Assembly (NCBI RefSeq): GCF_008728855.1
Contig: NZ_CP042906.1
Span: forward strand, 1,922,001-1,986,000
Length of the DNA: 64,000 nucleotides
Origin: Hypericibacter terrae
GTDB taxonomy: Bacteria > Pseudomonadota > Alphaproteobacteria > Dongiales > Dongiaceae
Reading direction: 5' to 3'
Shown: in pieces, positions 45,192-54,525 of the stretch
Position numbering within the stretch: the first letter of the stretch is position 1
Layout of the letters: each line of letters starts with the position of its first letter
Made by a program: the position numbers and the translations under genes
The notes under the pieces: model-generated
The model's database searches: none
What the model saw: only the letters and a program-made list of their open reading frames with translations
What the model was told of the DNA's origin: nothing

Positions 45192-45848
45192 TCAGGCCCG
45201 CCGATTGAGGCGCTTGGCCAGGCGGTCCCCCGCCAGCTGCACGCCCGAGACGAGGGCGATCAGCACGACGATGACCGCGACCATCACGGTCGTGTCGAAG
45301 CGCTGATAGCCGTAGCGGATGGCCAGATCCCCGAGCCCGCCGCCGCCGACCGCACCGGCCATGGCCGACTGGCCGATGAGCGCCACGATGGTGATGGTGA
45401 AGCCGCCGATGAGGCCGGGCAGGGCTTCCGGGATCAGGACCTTGAAGACAATGTTGTGCCGCCGGCCACCCATCGCCTGGACCGCCTCGATCAGCCCGCG
45501 ATCCACTTCGCGCAAGGCCACCTCGGCGACGCGCGCATAGAAGGGGATGGCGGCGATCGAGAGCGGCACGATGGCGGCGACCGTGCCGATCGAGGTGCCG
45601 ACGATGAGGCGCGTCAGCGGTATCAGCGCCACCAGCAGGATGATGAAGGGCGTCGAGCGGGAGGCGTTGACGATCCAGCCGGAGATCCGGTTGAGGAGGG
45701 GCGCCTGCACCAGCCCGCCGGGGCCGGTGATCACGAGCAGCACGGCGATCGGCAGGCCGATAAACATGGTCGCCAGGCCCGAGGCCGCGACCATGAGGGC
45801 CGTCTCGCCCAGGGCCTTGACGAAGAGATCAATGAGCGGGGAGGACAT
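45192..45848 (-). CDS. metI: Methionine ABC transporter permease
   Basis: 218-residue permease with five predicted helices, the MetI size. SRSTPFIILLVALIPLTRLIVG and the EAA-like loop IEAVQAMGGRRHNIVFKVLIPEALPG are hallmark segments. Its start lies 20 nt inside the 3' end of metN, so translation is coupled. metQ follows after 63 nt. Confidence 0.93.
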   Translation of the reverse strand: MSSPLIDLFVKALGETALMVAASGLATMFIGLPIAVLLVITGPGGLVQAPLLNRISGWIVNASRSTPFIILLVALIPLTRLIVGTSIGTVAAIVPLSIAAIPFYARVAEVALREVDRGLIEAVQAMGGRRHNIVFKVLIPEALPGLIGGFTITIVALIGQSAMAGAVGGGGLGDLAIRYGYQRFDTTVMVAVIVVLIALVSGVQLAGDRLAKRLNRRA

Positions 45849-46995
45849 GGCCGAGCAGCTCCACGGAGGTCGTGCGTTCGCGCAGGAAATCGATGATGGC
45901 CGGGAGCGGCTGCGCGGTTCGTTCCGGCAGCGCCAGTATCAGCACACCGATCGGCTGGCCCTTGATGGTGTCGATCGCGCCATGGACCACGCTGGCCGCC
46001 ACGTCGAGCTGGCGCGCCAGCTCGGCGATGACGGGGTCCCCCGCCTTCGAGCCCGAGAAGCGCAGGCGCAGCAGTGGCTGGCTGCCGGGCAGCGGCACAT
46101 CGGACAGGCGCTGCGCCAGCGACGCCGGCAGATCGGGCAGCACATCCTGAAGCAGGCTGCGGGTGACCTCGCTCCGGGGTTGCGCGAAGATGTCGGCAAC
46201 CGCGCCTTGCTCCACGATGCGGCCATGATCCAGGACCACCATCCGGTCGCAGAGATCGCGGACCACCGCCATCTCATGGGTGATGAGCACGATGGTGAGG
46301 CCAAGCTTGCGGTTGATGTCGCCCAGCAGCGCCAGGATCTGGCGCGTCGTCTCCGGGTCGAGCGCCGAAGTCGCCTCGTCGCAGAGCAGGATGCGGGGGC
46401 TGGTCGCGAGCGCCCGCGCGATGCCGACTCGCTGTTTCTGTCCGCCGGAAAGCCGCGCCGGATAGACATTCCGCTTGTCTGCGAGGCCGACGAGATCGAG
46501 AAGGTCCGAAACCCGGCTCTCGATCTCGCTGCGGCTCGCGCCCGCCAGCTCCAGCGGCAAGGCGACATTATCGAAGACGCTGCGCGAGGAGAGCAGGTTG
46601 AAATGCTGGAAGATCATCCCGATGCGCCGGCGCAAGGCGGCGAGGTCCGCCTCGCCCAATCGATTCACCGGCGTGCCCTCGACTAGAATGGTCCCGCTCT
46701 GCGGCCGCTCCAAACCGTTGATGCAGCGGAGCAGGGTGCTCTTGCCGGCGCCGCTGCGCCCGATGATGCCGAGGATCTCGCCCTCCTGCACATCGATCGA
46801 GACGCCATGGAGCGCCACCACCTCGCGGCCCCCGGCCTCGAAGCTCTTGCTCAGGTTTTGCAGGCGGATCAGAGGCAGGGGATCGCGGTGGGCGTCGGTC
46901 GCAGACGCCGTCTCGCGCTCGGTCCGCGACCCTGCGCGCGCATCGAACGCGCTCTCGAAACGAGCCGCGGGAATGGAGCTGGTGAGAGACGACAT
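45829..46995 (-). CDS. metN: Methionine ABC transporter ATP-binding protein
   Basis: 388 residues. An unusually polar N-terminal extension of about 45 residues precedes the ATPase (Walker A GRSGAGKST about 82-90, LSGGQKQRVGIARAL, LLCDEATSALDPETT). A C-terminal NIL domain (about 305-388) binds methionine and inhibits transport. ATG at 46995 is preferred to the longer frame to 47031. It is the first gene of metNIQ, with a SAM-II riboswitch and promoter directly upstream, so expression should fall when S-adenosylmethionine is plentiful. Confidence 0.92.
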   Translation of the reverse strand: MSSLTSSIPAARFESAFDARAGSRTERETASATDAHRDPLPLIRLQNLSKSFEAGGREVVALHGVSIDVQEGEILGIIGRSGAGKSTLLRCINGLERPQSGTILVEGTPVNRLGEADLAALRRRIGMIFQHFNLLSSRSVFDNVALPLELAGASRSEIESRVSDLLDLVGLADKRNVYPARLSGGQKQRVGIARALATSPRILLCDEATSALDPETTRQILALLGDINRKLGLTIVLITHEMAVVRDLCDRMVVLDHGRIVEQGAVADIFAQPRSEVTRSLLQDVLPDLPASLAQRLSDVPLPGSQPLLRLRFSGSKAGDPVIAELARQLDVAASVVHGAIDTIKGQPIGVLILALPERTAQPLPAIIDFLRERTTSVELLGHVLPAH

Positions 46996-47068
46996 GCCAA
47001 CCTCGCTGCAGTGCGACCGGCTGGCGGGCATAAGAAATCCGCCACAGCAAAGCCGGGCGGAGGGCTTC

Positions 47069-47120
47069 GCTTTAGCGGTATTTCTAGAGCGCCCGCAAGC
47101 TGATCTTCAAATCGGCGCTT
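47069..47120 (-). ncRNA. SAM-II riboswitch upstream of metN
   Basis: On the minus strand the leader has the SAM-II core. P1 AGCGCC pairs with GGCGCT, preceded by GATTTGAA and closed by the conserved AGCTTGC segment. It is followed by an A-rich stretch (tctagaaatac) and the conserved CGCTAAAGC 3' element that makes the pseudoknot. Order and key words match the alphaproteobacterial SAM-II consensus (GATTTGA ... TTGC ... GCTAAA). It begins a few nt after the predicted start of transcription and ends about 73 nt before metN. SAM binding would lower met transporter expression. Confidence 0.85.
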
Positions 47121-47132
47121 AGTGATGGAGCA

Positions 47133-47161
47133 GACATAAGAAGATGTGCGGGGCCGGTCAA
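47133..47161 (-). promoter_or_regulatory. Sigma70 promoter of metNIQ
   Basis: On the minus strand -35 TTGACC (47156-47161), a 17-nt spacer and -10 TATGTC (47133-47138). The predicted start lies about 7 nt on, just before the riboswitch. Spacing is ideal and the position agrees with the riboswitch. Confidence 0.75.
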
Positions 47162-47244
47162 CCTCGAACGGGGTCTTGCCGCATGAGCTTTCTGCATTGC
47201 TGATTTGCGGCCGCACGGAAAACCGGCGCTATCGCTTCAGCTGC

Positions 47245-47292
47245 TTTGACGAGCAGCGCATCGCCGCGACAATTTCGCGCGCGCTCGTCAAA
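47245..47292. terminator. Inverted repeat after the small membrane-protein gene
   Basis: TTTGACGAGC (47245-47254) and GCTCGTCAAA (47283-47292) are perfect 10-bp arms around a GC-rich loop with further pairing potential. It overlaps the stop of the small minus-strand ORF and may insulate it from the metN promoter. No clear U-tract. Confidence 0.4.
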
Positions 47293-47473
47293 CCGAACCG
47301 ATGGCCCAGAGCACACCCGCCAGGACGACGGCGGCCACGAGCGCCAGGCCGCTGCTGAGGGAGGGCTCCTCGGACCAGAGCATCGCCGCCATGTCCGAGC
47401 GCATCCGGTCATATTGGCCCTCTTCCTTGTATTGGTCGCCGAGAGCCAGGAGGGCGATATCGAGATGCATCAT
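47288..47473 (-). CDS. Small membrane protein, unknown
   Basis: A 61-residue frame with a helical polar N-terminal half (LGDQYKEEGQYDRMRSD) and one predicted C-terminal membrane helix LALVAAVVLAGVLWAIGSV. ATG at 47473 is preceded by GAGGTCTTCCC, a plausible ribosome site. The clear helix and host-like codon use favour a real gene, but such a short unknown cannot be proven by eye. Confidence 0.45.
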   Translation of the reverse strand: MMHLDIALLALGDQYKEEGQYDRMRSDMAAMLWSEEPSLSSGLALVAAVVLAGVLWAIGSV

Positions 47474-47699
47474 GGGAAGACCTCGCGAAAGCCGCGCTGC
47501 CGACGAAGGACCGCCATCCGCGGCTGAGGCGGCCCAGAGGCTCCCAGCCAAACTCATGATTGCCCTTGAGAAAATCGATCCTTTCTAAGGGGCGGAAGAA
47601 GAATATCTTATGGGGTGGCGGAAGCCGGCCCTCATGGCCCGGACTTTCCCGAGCGTGGGATCAACTCGCGCCGCCACATCGGACCATCAGGGGGACGAC

Positions 47700-49394
47700 A
47701 TGGCCGGATTGACTCAGAGCTATGTGAATGGCGCCAGCACCGTGCCACTGATCGGCGACACGATCGGCGTGCATCTCGACCGTATTGCCGCGCGTATGCT
47801 GGATCGTCCGGCGCTGGTGGTGCGCCAGCAGAAAGTGCGGTGGAGCTATCGCGAGCTCAACCAGAAGGTCGACGCGATGGCGGCCGGATTGATCGCGCTG
47901 GGCTTCGCGCCCGGGGAGCGGATCGGTATCTGGTCGCCGAACAACTCGGAATGGGTACTGACTCAGTTCGCCACCGCCAGGGCGGGGCTGATCCTGGTCA
48001 ACATCAACCCCGCCTATCGGCTGCATGAGCTCAAATATGCGTTGAACAAGGTGGGTTGCCGCGGGCTCATCCTCGCCGCTTCCTTCAAGACCAGCGACTA
48101 TCTCGCGATGATCCGCGAGACCTGCCCGGAACTCGACCAGGCGAAACCGGGCGCGCTTCAGGCCGCTTCCGTTCCGTCCCTGCGGTGGGTGTTCCGCATG
48201 GGCACGGACAAGAGCGCCGGCATGGCCAATTTCGCCGATATCGCCGCCGCCGCCACGCCAGCCTCGCGCGAGCGCCTGGCCGTGCTCGCCCAGGAACTGC
48301 AGTTCGACGATCCGATCAACATCCAGTTCACCAGCGGCACCACGGGCAATCCCAAGGGTGCCACCCTCACGCATCACAACATTCTCAATAACGGCTTCTT
48401 CATCGGCGAGGCGATGCGGTTGACCGATCAGGACCGGCTTTGCATCCCGGTGCCGTTCTATCACTGCTTCGGCATGGTGCTGGGGAATCTCGCCTGTGTC
48501 ACCCATGGGGCCTGCATGGTGATCCCGGGCGAGGGTTTCGATCCGCTGGCGGTGCTGCAGACCGTCTCCGAGGAACGCTGCACGGGCCTCCATGGCGTGC
48601 CGACCATGTTCATCGCCGTGCTCGATCATCCCGATTTCGAGAAGCACGACGTCTCGACCCTGCGCACCGGAATCATGGCCGGCAGCCCCTGTCCGGTCGA
48701 GGTGATGAAACGCTGCACCTCCAAGCTGCATTTGCGCGAGCTCACCATCGCCTATGGCATGACCGAGACCAGCCCGGTGAGCTTCCAGAGCTCGGTCGAG
48801 GATCCGATCGAACGGCGCGTCTCGACCGTGGGGCGCATCCATCCGCATTTGGAGGTCAAGATCGTCGACCTGGAAGGGCGGATCCTGCCGCCGGGCCAGC
48901 CCGGCGAACTCCTGACGCGCGGCTATTCCGTGATGCGCGGCTACTGGGACGACGAGGCTCGCACCGCCGAGGCGATCGACTCGGCGCATTGGATGCATAC
49001 CGGCGATCTGGCGACCATCGACGCCGAGGGCTATTGCAACATCGTGGGGCGCATCAAGGACATGGTCATCCGCGGCGGCGAGAACATCTATCCCCGCGAG
49101 ATCGAGGAATTCCTCTACGCCCACCCGAAGATCAGCGACGTGCAGGTGTTCGGCATTCCCGATCCCAAATTCGGCGAGCAGCTCTGCGCCTGGATTCGCG
49201 TCAAGAGCGGGGAGCAGCTGACGGACCGGGAGGTGGTCGCGTTCTGCAAGGGACAGATCGCGCATTACAAGATCCCCCAGCATATCCGCTTCGTCGACGC
49301 CTTTCCGATGACCGTCACCGGCAAGATTCAGAAATTCGTCATGCGGCAGAAGATGGCGGAGGAGCTGGGTGTGACCGAGGCGAAGACCGCCTGA
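47700..49394 (+). CDS. AMP-dependent acyl-CoA synthetase
   Basis: ANL-superfamily ligase of 564 residues that activates a carboxylic acid to acyl-CoA via acyl-AMP. Motifs: P-loop [16 protein letters not shown] (about 209-224), YGMTETSP (about 355), [13 protein letters not shown], hinge [18 protein letters not shown] and the C-terminal lysine in VTGKIQKF (about 541). The sequence style is that of medium/long-chain or AcsA-like members. ATG at 47700 has AGGGGGA seven nt upstream. Monocistronic, with a strong terminator after it. Confidence 0.9.
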   Translation: MAGLTQSYVNGASTVPLIGDTIGVHLDRIAARMLDRPALVVRQQKVRWSYRELNQKVDAMAAGLIALGFAPGERIGIWSPNNSEWVLTQFATARAGLILVNINPAYRLHELKYALNKVGCRGLILAASFKTSDYLAMIRETCPELDQAKPGALQAASVPSLRWVFRMGTDKSAGMANFADIAAAATPASRERLAVLAQELQFDDPINIQFTSGTTGNPKGATLTHHNILNNGFFIGEAMRLTDQDRLCIPVPFYHCFGMVLGNLACVTHGACMVIPGEGFDPLAVLQTVSEERCTGLHGVPTMFIAVLDHPDFEKHDVSTLRTGIMAGSPCPVEVMKRCTSKLHLRELTIAYGMTETSPVSFQSSVEDPIERRVSTVGRIHPHLEVKIVDLEGRILPPGQPGELLTRGYSVMRGYWDDEARTAEAIDSAHWMHTGDLATIDAEGYCNIVGRIKDMVIRGGENIYPREIEEFLYAHPKISDVQVFGIPDPKFGEQLCAWIRVKSGEQLTDREVVAFCKGQIAHYKIPQHIRFVDAFPMTVTGKIQKFVMRQKMAEELGVTEAKTA

Positions 49395-49411
49395 AAAGAG
49401 CGTCCAAGAAG

Positions 49412-49448
49412 AAGGCCGCGGCAACCCAAGCTGCCGCGGCCTTCCTTA
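49412..49448 (+). terminator. Strong terminator after acyl-CoA synthetase gene
   Basis: Perfect 12-bp stem AAGGCCGCGGCA (49412-49423) / TGCCGCGGCCTT (49432-49443), 8-nt loop, followed by CCTTAG. It lies between convergent genes and could also serve the DoxX gene on the other strand. Confidence 0.85.
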
Positions 49449-49480
49449 GTCAAATCCCGATGGTTCTAGAAGTCATCCGT

Positions 49481-49882
49481 TTAGGCCGCCTTGGCGCGCG
49501 CGCCGTCGACGCTCCAGGCGCCCGGACCGGCTGCGGCGAAGAACAGGCATACGAAGGAGTAAAGTGCGGCGAGCTCTCCTCCATTTTGGATCGGGAAGAC
49601 GGAATTCGGGAAGTGGATGTAGAAATAGGCCACAGCCGCGAAGCCCGAGAGAACGAAGGCCACCGGCCGCGTGAAGAGACCGATGAGCAGGAGGGCGCCG
49701 CCGATGAGCTCGATCCAACCGGCGATACCGATCAAGGAGAAGCTCGGCACGCTCGACATATCCGTCAGCGGGAAGCCAAGATGCTTGGTGGTGCCGTGTT
49801 CGAGAAGGAACAGCCCCGTGATGATGCGGAGCAGACCCTGTGCGCGCGACGACCAGGCCGCGCCGATTTGATCGATGTTCAT
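49481..49882 (-). CDS. DoxX family membrane protein
   Basis: 133 residues, four predicted helices. The DoxX pattern is visible as LLRIITGLFLLEHGTTKHLGFP, IGIAGWIELIGGALLLIGLFTRPVA, then FYIHFPNSVFPIQNGGE, typical of this subfamily. The function is not well established; some members are linked to oxidative or thiol stress. ATG at 49882 has GGGTGGG upstream; the longer frame to 50131 crosses the divergent glpK promoter region. Confidence 0.88.
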   Translation of the reverse strand: MNIDQIGAAWSSRAQGLLRIITGLFLLEHGTTKHLGFPLTDMSSVPSFSLIGIAGWIELIGGALLLIGLFTRPVAFVLSGFAAVAYFYIHFPNSVFPIQNGGELAALYSFVCLFFAAAGPGAWSVDGARAKAA

Positions 49883-50105
49883 GTTGTGACCCACCCTGAT
49901 GAGATGCCCTTTTGATGAAGAGCCCGTGGCGCATATTCTGCTAATAGGTGCCGATTCGCCACGTCCAACCGCGACGACTCGGCCAGAATCGGGTGAGCAG
50001 GTATCGATGAGGAAACCGATTCGCCGTGGCGTTAGCGATGCGGGGCGGCTATGACCGACGGGCGCCGCGCATCGCCGACGCCGCTTTCGATCTGAGGACC
50101 CGCCC

Positions 50106-51626
50106 GTGGCGAACGGAAGGGACATCGTCATCGGGATCGATCAGGGCACGACCAACACCAAGGTCGTGGCGATCGATCGTCAGGGTCGGGTGCTGGCGCA
50201 GGCCGATCGTCCGATCGCCTCCGCGTCGCCGCAGCTGGGTTGGGTCGAGCAGGACCCCAATGCCATGCTGGCCAATCTGGTCGCCTGCGTGCGAGAGGTG
50301 CTGGCGAAGCTCGATCGAGCGCCTACGCAGGTGGCCGGCCTCGGCATCGCCAATCAAACCGAGACGCTGGTGATCTGGGATCGCCACAGCGGCGAGCCCG
50401 TTCTTCCCGCGATGGTCTGGAAATGCCGGCGCGGCGACGAGGAGATCGCGCCCTTGCGCCGCGACGAGACGGTGGCGGCATTGCGCGCCAGGACCGGGCT
50501 CGATCTCGATCCCACCTTCACCGCGGCGAAGCTGAAATGGGTCTTCGTCAACCGGCCCGAGATCGGCGCGCGATTGGCGAGCGGCGATTGCCTTTTCGGC
50601 ACGGTCGATTGCTGGCTGATCTGGAAGCTCACGGGCGGCGCCACCTACGCGACCGAGCCCGGCAATGCCTCGCGCACGATGCTGCTCGATATCGCCGGTG
50701 CCGCATGGGATCCGGAGCTCGCGGCATTGTTCGGCCTGAAGCTCGCGCGGATGCCCGAGCTGCGTCATTCGGCGGATGATTTCGGCAGCACGCGACCCGA
50801 GTTCTTCGGTGGACCCGTCCCGACCACCGCCGCGATGGGCGACCAGCAGGCGGCGCTGTTCGGCCATGGCTGCTTCGATCCGCTGCAACTGAAGGTGACC
50901 TACGGCACCGGCGCCTTTCTCTGGGTCAATGCCGGCGCGGATCCGGCGGTCAAGGTGACCGGCGGGCTGATCCGCACCATCGCCTGGAGCCTCGATCGCC
51001 CCACCTATGCGCTCGAAGGATTCGTGATGTATGCGGGCGCCATCCTGGATTGGCTGGCGACGCGGTTGGGCATCGAGGGCGGCGGGGCCGGTATTGTGCG
51101 CGAGGCGCAGAACGTCGGAACCAGCGACGGCGTGATTCTGGTACCGGCGTTCCAGGGGCTGGCGGCGCCCTGGTGGCGGCCGGAAGTGCGCGCGGGTCTG
51201 ATCGGCATGACCGAGGCCACGTCGCGCGCCCATCTCTGCCATGCCGGGCTCGACGCGCTGTGCTATCAGATCCGGGCCGTGCTCGACGGCGTCCGGCGCT
51301 CGACCGGCCAGGCGATCGGCGCGGTGCGGGTCGATGGCGGGCCCACCCGCTCGGATTACCTCATGCAGATGCAGGCGGATATTTTGCAGCAGCCTCTGAG
51401 CGCCTCGGCCTTCGATTCCATGACGCCTTATGGTGTCGCCCTGATGGCGGGGCTGGGCGCCGGACTCTGGAGCGGCGTCGACGAGCTGCGGCCGCTGGTG
51501 AAACCGTCGAAACAGGTCCTGCCCGACGCCGCGGCAGGTGCGCGCTGGGACCGCGGCTATGAAGAGTGGCTGGCAGCGTCGGAAGCGCTGCTGGCGCTCT
51601 ACCGCGACAAGCGCTCCAAGGCCTGA
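50106..51626 (+). CDS. glpK: Glycerol kinase
   Basis: FGGY-family kinase of 506 residues: N-terminal phosphate loop GIDQGTTNTKVVAID, then TAAKLKWV, AAMGDQQAALFGHGCF, VTYGTGAFLWVNAG and LVPAFQGLAAPWWRPEVRAGLIGMT, all glycerol-kinase blocks, and VRVDGGPTRSDYLMQMQADIL. It phosphorylates glycerol to sn-glycerol 3-phosphate, used by GlpD encoded 7 nt downstream. GTG at 50106 is the best start. Some GlpK positions differ from the E. coli form (KVVAID for RAIVFD), so another polyol is not fully excluded, but the glpD neighbour supports glycerol. Confidence 0.88.
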   Translation: MANGRDIVIGIDQGTTNTKVVAIDRQGRVLAQADRPIASASPQLGWVEQDPNAMLANLVACVREVLAKLDRAPTQVAGLGIANQTETLVIWDRHSGEPVLPAMVWKCRRGDEEIAPLRRDETVAALRARTGLDLDPTFTAAKLKWVFVNRPEIGARLASGDCLFGTVDCWLIWKLTGGATYATEPGNASRTMLLDIAGAAWDPELAALFGLKLARMPELRHSADDFGSTRPEFFGGPVPTTAAMGDQQAALFGHGCFDPLQLKVTYGTGAFLWVNAGADPAVKVTGGLIRTIAWSLDRPTYALEGFVMYAGAILDWLATRLGIEGGGAGIVREAQNVGTSDGVILVPAFQGLAAPWWRPEVRAGLIGMTEATSRAHLCHAGLDALCYQIRAVLDGVRRSTGQAIGAVRVDGGPTRSDYLMQMQADILQQPLSASAFDSMTPYGVALMAGLGAGLWSGVDELRPLVKPSKQVLPDAAAGARWDRGYEEWLAASEALLALYRDKRSKA

Positions 51627-51633
51627 TCCGATC

Positions 51634-53163
51634 ATGCCGATCGCCCCCAAGCCGCTCTACAATCTCTTCGTCATCGGCGGCGGCATCAATGGTGCCGCCA
51701 TCGCCTGCGATGCCGCGGGCCGCGGGCTGGCCGTGGCGCTGGCCGAGGAGCGCGACTTCGCCGAGGGCACCTCGTCGCGCTCCTCCAAATTGATCCATGG
51801 CGGCTTGCGCTATCTCGAGACCTATGATTTCCGGCTGGTGCGCCATGCGCTGCTGGAGCGCGAGATCCTGATGGCGAAGGCGCCGCATCTGGTCTGGCCG
51901 ATTCGGCTGGTGCTGCCGCATGTGCCCAGTCTGCGACCGCGCTGGATGATCCGCCTCGGTCTCCTCTTCTATGATTTCCTGGCGCCGCGCCGGCAGCTGC
52001 CGGGCTCGCAATCGATCGACCTGCGCCACCATGAGTTCGGCAAGGCGCTGAAGCCCTCGGTTACCCACGCCTTTGCCTATTCCGATTGTCGCGGCGACGA
52101 CGCGCGCCTCGTGATCGCGAATGTCCAGGGTGCTCAGGCCCATGGTGCGGATATCTTCGCGCGCCACCGGTTTGTTGGGGCGCGCCGCCACCCCGACTAC
52201 TGGCAGATTGACCTGGAGAACACCTTGACCAAGCAGCGTTTGGATATCCAGGCGAAGATTCTCATCAATGCAGCAGGCCCGTGGGTGATCTCAGTCGGAG
52301 AGACGATCGATGGCGTGGTCACGGCGCGACGGCTCAGGATGGTGCGCGGTAGCCACATCGTCGTGCCGCGGCTCTGGGAGGGTGAGCATGGCTATTTCCT
52401 ACAGACCCGCGACAACCGGACCATGGAGGCCTTTCCCTATGAGGACGACTTCACCTCGATCGGCACGACCGACGAACCCTGGGAGGACGCGCCCGAGAAG
52501 GTGACCGTCTCGGAGAAAGAGATCGACTACATGCTTGACGAGGTGAACCAGTATCTGCGCAATCCCGTGAGCCGCGCCGACATCGTCTGGCGCTATGCCG
52601 GGGTGCGGCCGTTGTTCGAGGTGGGCGGCGGGCGCGACGGGGAGCTCTCGACGCTGACCCGCGACTACGCCTTCGAGATTAATGGCGGCCAGGATCAAGC
52701 ACCGGCTCTTACCATTTTCGGCGGTAAGCTGACGACTCATCGTCGTCTGGCAGAACATGCGATGATGGAATTGGAAAGCATACTTCCATGGTTTGGTGCT
52801 TGCCGGACGCGGACCGAAATGTTGCCTGGCGGCGATCTTGGTTCCGGCGGCCTGGAGGGGTTTACCGCGGATCTGTTGCGCGACTTTTCCTGGCTGCCGC
52901 CAAAGCAGTTGCGCCGCTATGCGAAGCTTTATGGTACCCGCGCGCGCGCGTTGCTCGGGTCCGCGCAGAGGCCGGCCGATCTGGGGTTGCGCTTCGGCGC
53001 CGATCTCTATGCGCGCGAGGTCGATTACCTGATGGACAATGAATGGGCGCTCGCGGCCGACGACATCGTCTGGCGGCGCAGCAAGCTGGGCCTGCGGCTG
53101 AGTGCGGCCGAGATCGAGACGCTCGGCGCCTATATGGCGTCGCGCAAGCCGGCCTGGGTCTGA
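51634..53163 (+). CDS. glpD: Aerobic glycerol-3-phosphate dehydrogenase
   Basis: 509-residue membrane-associated flavoprotein. N-terminal FAD motif FVIGGGINGAAIACDAAGRG, GTSSRSSKLIHGGLRYLE (the GlpD signature), KTRDNRTMEAFPYEDDF-like block with TSIGTTDEPW, VWRYAGVRPLF and a C-terminal DAO_C domain (about 385-509). It oxidises glycerol 3-phosphate to dihydroxyacetone phosphate, passing electrons to quinone. ATG at 51634. Third-position G/C bias drops in patches near 52160-52320 and 52680-52800 while the frame stays intact. No glpR or glpF is in the window. Confidence 0.93.
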   Translation: MPIAPKPLYNLFVIGGGINGAAIACDAAGRGLAVALAEERDFAEGTSSRSSKLIHGGLRYLETYDFRLVRHALLEREILMAKAPHLVWPIRLVLPHVPSLRPRWMIRLGLLFYDFLAPRRQLPGSQSIDLRHHEFGKALKPSVTHAFAYSDCRGDDARLVIANVQGAQAHGADIFARHRFVGARRHPDYWQIDLENTLTKQRLDIQAKILINAAGPWVISVGETIDGVVTARRLRMVRGSHIVVPRLWEGEHGYFLQTRDNRTMEAFPYEDDFTSIGTTDEPWEDAPEKVTVSEKEIDYMLDEVNQYLRNPVSRADIVWRYAGVRPLFEVGGGRDGELSTLTRDYAFEINGGQDQAPALTIFGGKLTTHRRLAEHAMMELESILPWFGACRTRTEMLPGGDLGSGGLEGFTADLLRDFSWLPPKQLRRYAKLYGTRARALLGSAQRPADLGLRFGADLYAREVDYLMDNEWALAADDIVWRRSKLGLRLSAAEIETLGAYMASRKPAWV

Positions 53164-53179
53164 CCGAAGTCTCGATCTC

Positions 53180-53240
53180 CTGTCATCGCCGGCTGCTCTT
53201 CTGTCATCCCGGCCGCTCTTCTGTCATCGCCGGGCTTGAC
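53180..53240. repeat. Three partial 20-21-bp tandem copies beginning ctgtcatc
   Basis: Units start at 53180, 53201 and 53221: ctgtcatcgccggctgctctt, then ctgtcatcccggccgctctt, then ctgtcatcgccgggcttgac. The third is the left arm of the palindromic repeat split by the insertion sequence. Confidence 0.65.
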
Positions 53241-53242
53241 CC
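53232..53242. repeat. Target site duplication, left copy
   Basis: GGGCTTGACCC, identical to 54515-54525. The site is itself a near palindrome (GGG-cttga-CCC). Confidence 0.88.
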
Positions 53243-54514
53243 ACGGCTGTCCGGTTCCGGTTTCAGCTCCATTGTAGCGCCATTTGATGTGGGTTCGGAA
53301 TTGGGGCGGTTTCGGGTTCGAGCAGGCGGTCGATGCGCCTGCGATGCATGAGGTTGGCGCGCACGAGGCGGGCGAAGGCCAACGGGCTGTGACCGTCCTT
53401 GATGGCTTTCTGTGCCAATCGCAACAACAGGAAAGCGATCAGGGCGACGGCGATCTGGATGCGAACGGCGTTCTCGGAAGTGCCGAGAAAGCGGGTGATT
53501 TTCAGGGTCTGCTTGACCCACCGGAAGAACAGCTCGATCGCCCAGCGGCGCTTGTAGAGGTCTGCGATCTCCTGGGCGCTGGCGTCGAGATCGTTGCACA
53601 AGATGCGCAGGATCTTGCCGGTTTCGGTCTTCACGCGGATCTCGCGGACCGGGTCTTGGAAGGGGTTTTTGCGGCTGGCGGCTTGGCGGGCCGGGAGATA
53701 TCCGATCCGGTCGGAGAGAATGGCGCTGCCCCGGGGCAGGGCGTTCTCGGCGACGAGGGTCAGGGGTGTGTTGGATTTGAAGCGAGTGACGATGCGGCAT
53801 CCGGCAGCGTCCAGCTTGGCCCACCAGGCATAGTCGTAATAGCCGAGGTCGAAGACATAGGTGGCGCCGGGCTCGACCGGCATGTCGTGGGCGGGGGTAA
53901 TGTCGTTGACATTCGCCGCACTGACAGCGGCATAGATGGGGCGGTCGGCGTCGGGATCGTAGATCACATGCAGCTTGGCGCCGCAGACGCCGGCGCTGAA
54001 ACGGGCCCAATCGGCGCTCAGACCGCTCAATCGCAAGCCAGTGGAATCGATCAGATAGGTGGTTTCGGCGATCTTGCGGCGCAGCCCGCGATGGGCCTGC
54101 TTGATCATCACGGCGAGCAACTCGGCGAACAGCCCGCTCGGCCTTATGGCATTGGCATCGGCCAGCGTCGAACGGCGAACCTCGCCCGTTCCCAGGTGAT
54201 AGAGCCGCGCCGCGTGGCTCGTCAGCCCGCTCACGATCTCCCGCAGGCTCGTCGCGCCCGAAAGCTGGCCGTAGAGCAGCGCCACGAACTGGCCCTTGGT
54301 CGTCAACCGCCGCACCCGAGCATCGCTATTGTGGGCCTCGACCAGCCGATCGAAGTCGAGCCACGCAACCTGCTTAAGAACCGAATGAAATACGCTATTC
54401 TGGTGCCGCATGGCGCTGACCCTCTGCCCGTGTCCCGAAACGTTTGCCGACGTTCAGGACCGAGTAGAATCAACGCCATGCACCGCGTCCACAAAAACTC
54501 AACCGGACAGCCGT
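53243..54514. mobile_element. Intact IS4-family insertion sequence, 1272 bp
   Basis: Terminal inverted repeats are perfect for 14 bp: ACGGCTGTCCGGTT at the left and AACCGGACAGCCGT at the right. It is flanked by an 11-bp direct repeat GGGCTTGACCC (53232-53242 and 54515-54525), a target-duplication length usual in the IS4 family. One transposase gene fills the element on the minus strand. Perfect ends and an open frame suggest recent, possibly active, transposition. Confidence 0.92.
53263..54411 (-). CDS. IS4-family transposase
   Basis: 382 residues. An N-terminal DUF4372-type domain (HQNSVFHSVLKQVAWLDFDR) is followed by the DDE nuclease: first Asp in YLIDSTGLRL, second Asp in YVFDLGYYDYAWW, and the IS4 YREK signature YKRRWAIELFFRWVKQTLKI carrying the catalytic glutamate. 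Complete and in frame, so probably functional. It is transcribed toward glpD and lies within the terminal repeats at 53243 and 54514. Confidence 0.94.
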   Translation of the reverse strand: MRHQNSVFHSVLKQVAWLDFDRLVEAHNSDARVRRLTTKGQFVALLYGQLSGATSLREIVSGLTSHAARLYHLGTGEVRRSTLADANAIRPSGLFAELLAVMIKQAHRGLRRKIAETTYLIDSTGLRLSGLSADWARFSAGVCGAKLHVIYDPDADRPIYAAVSAANVNDITPAHDMPVEPGATYVFDLGYYDYAWWAKLDAAGCRIVTRFKSNTPLTLVAENALPRGSAILSDRIGYLPARQAASRKNPFQDPVREIRVKTETGKILRILCNDLDASAQEIADLYKRRWAIELFFRWVKQTLKITRFLGTSENAVRIQIAVALIAFLLLRLAQKAIKDGHSPLAFARLVRANLMHRRRIDRLLEPETAPIPNPHQMALQWS

Positions 54515-54525
54515 GGGCTTGACCC
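54515..54525. repeat. Target site duplication, right copy
   Basis: GGGCTTGACCC, identical to 53232-53242, directly after the right terminal inverted repeat. Confidence 0.88.
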
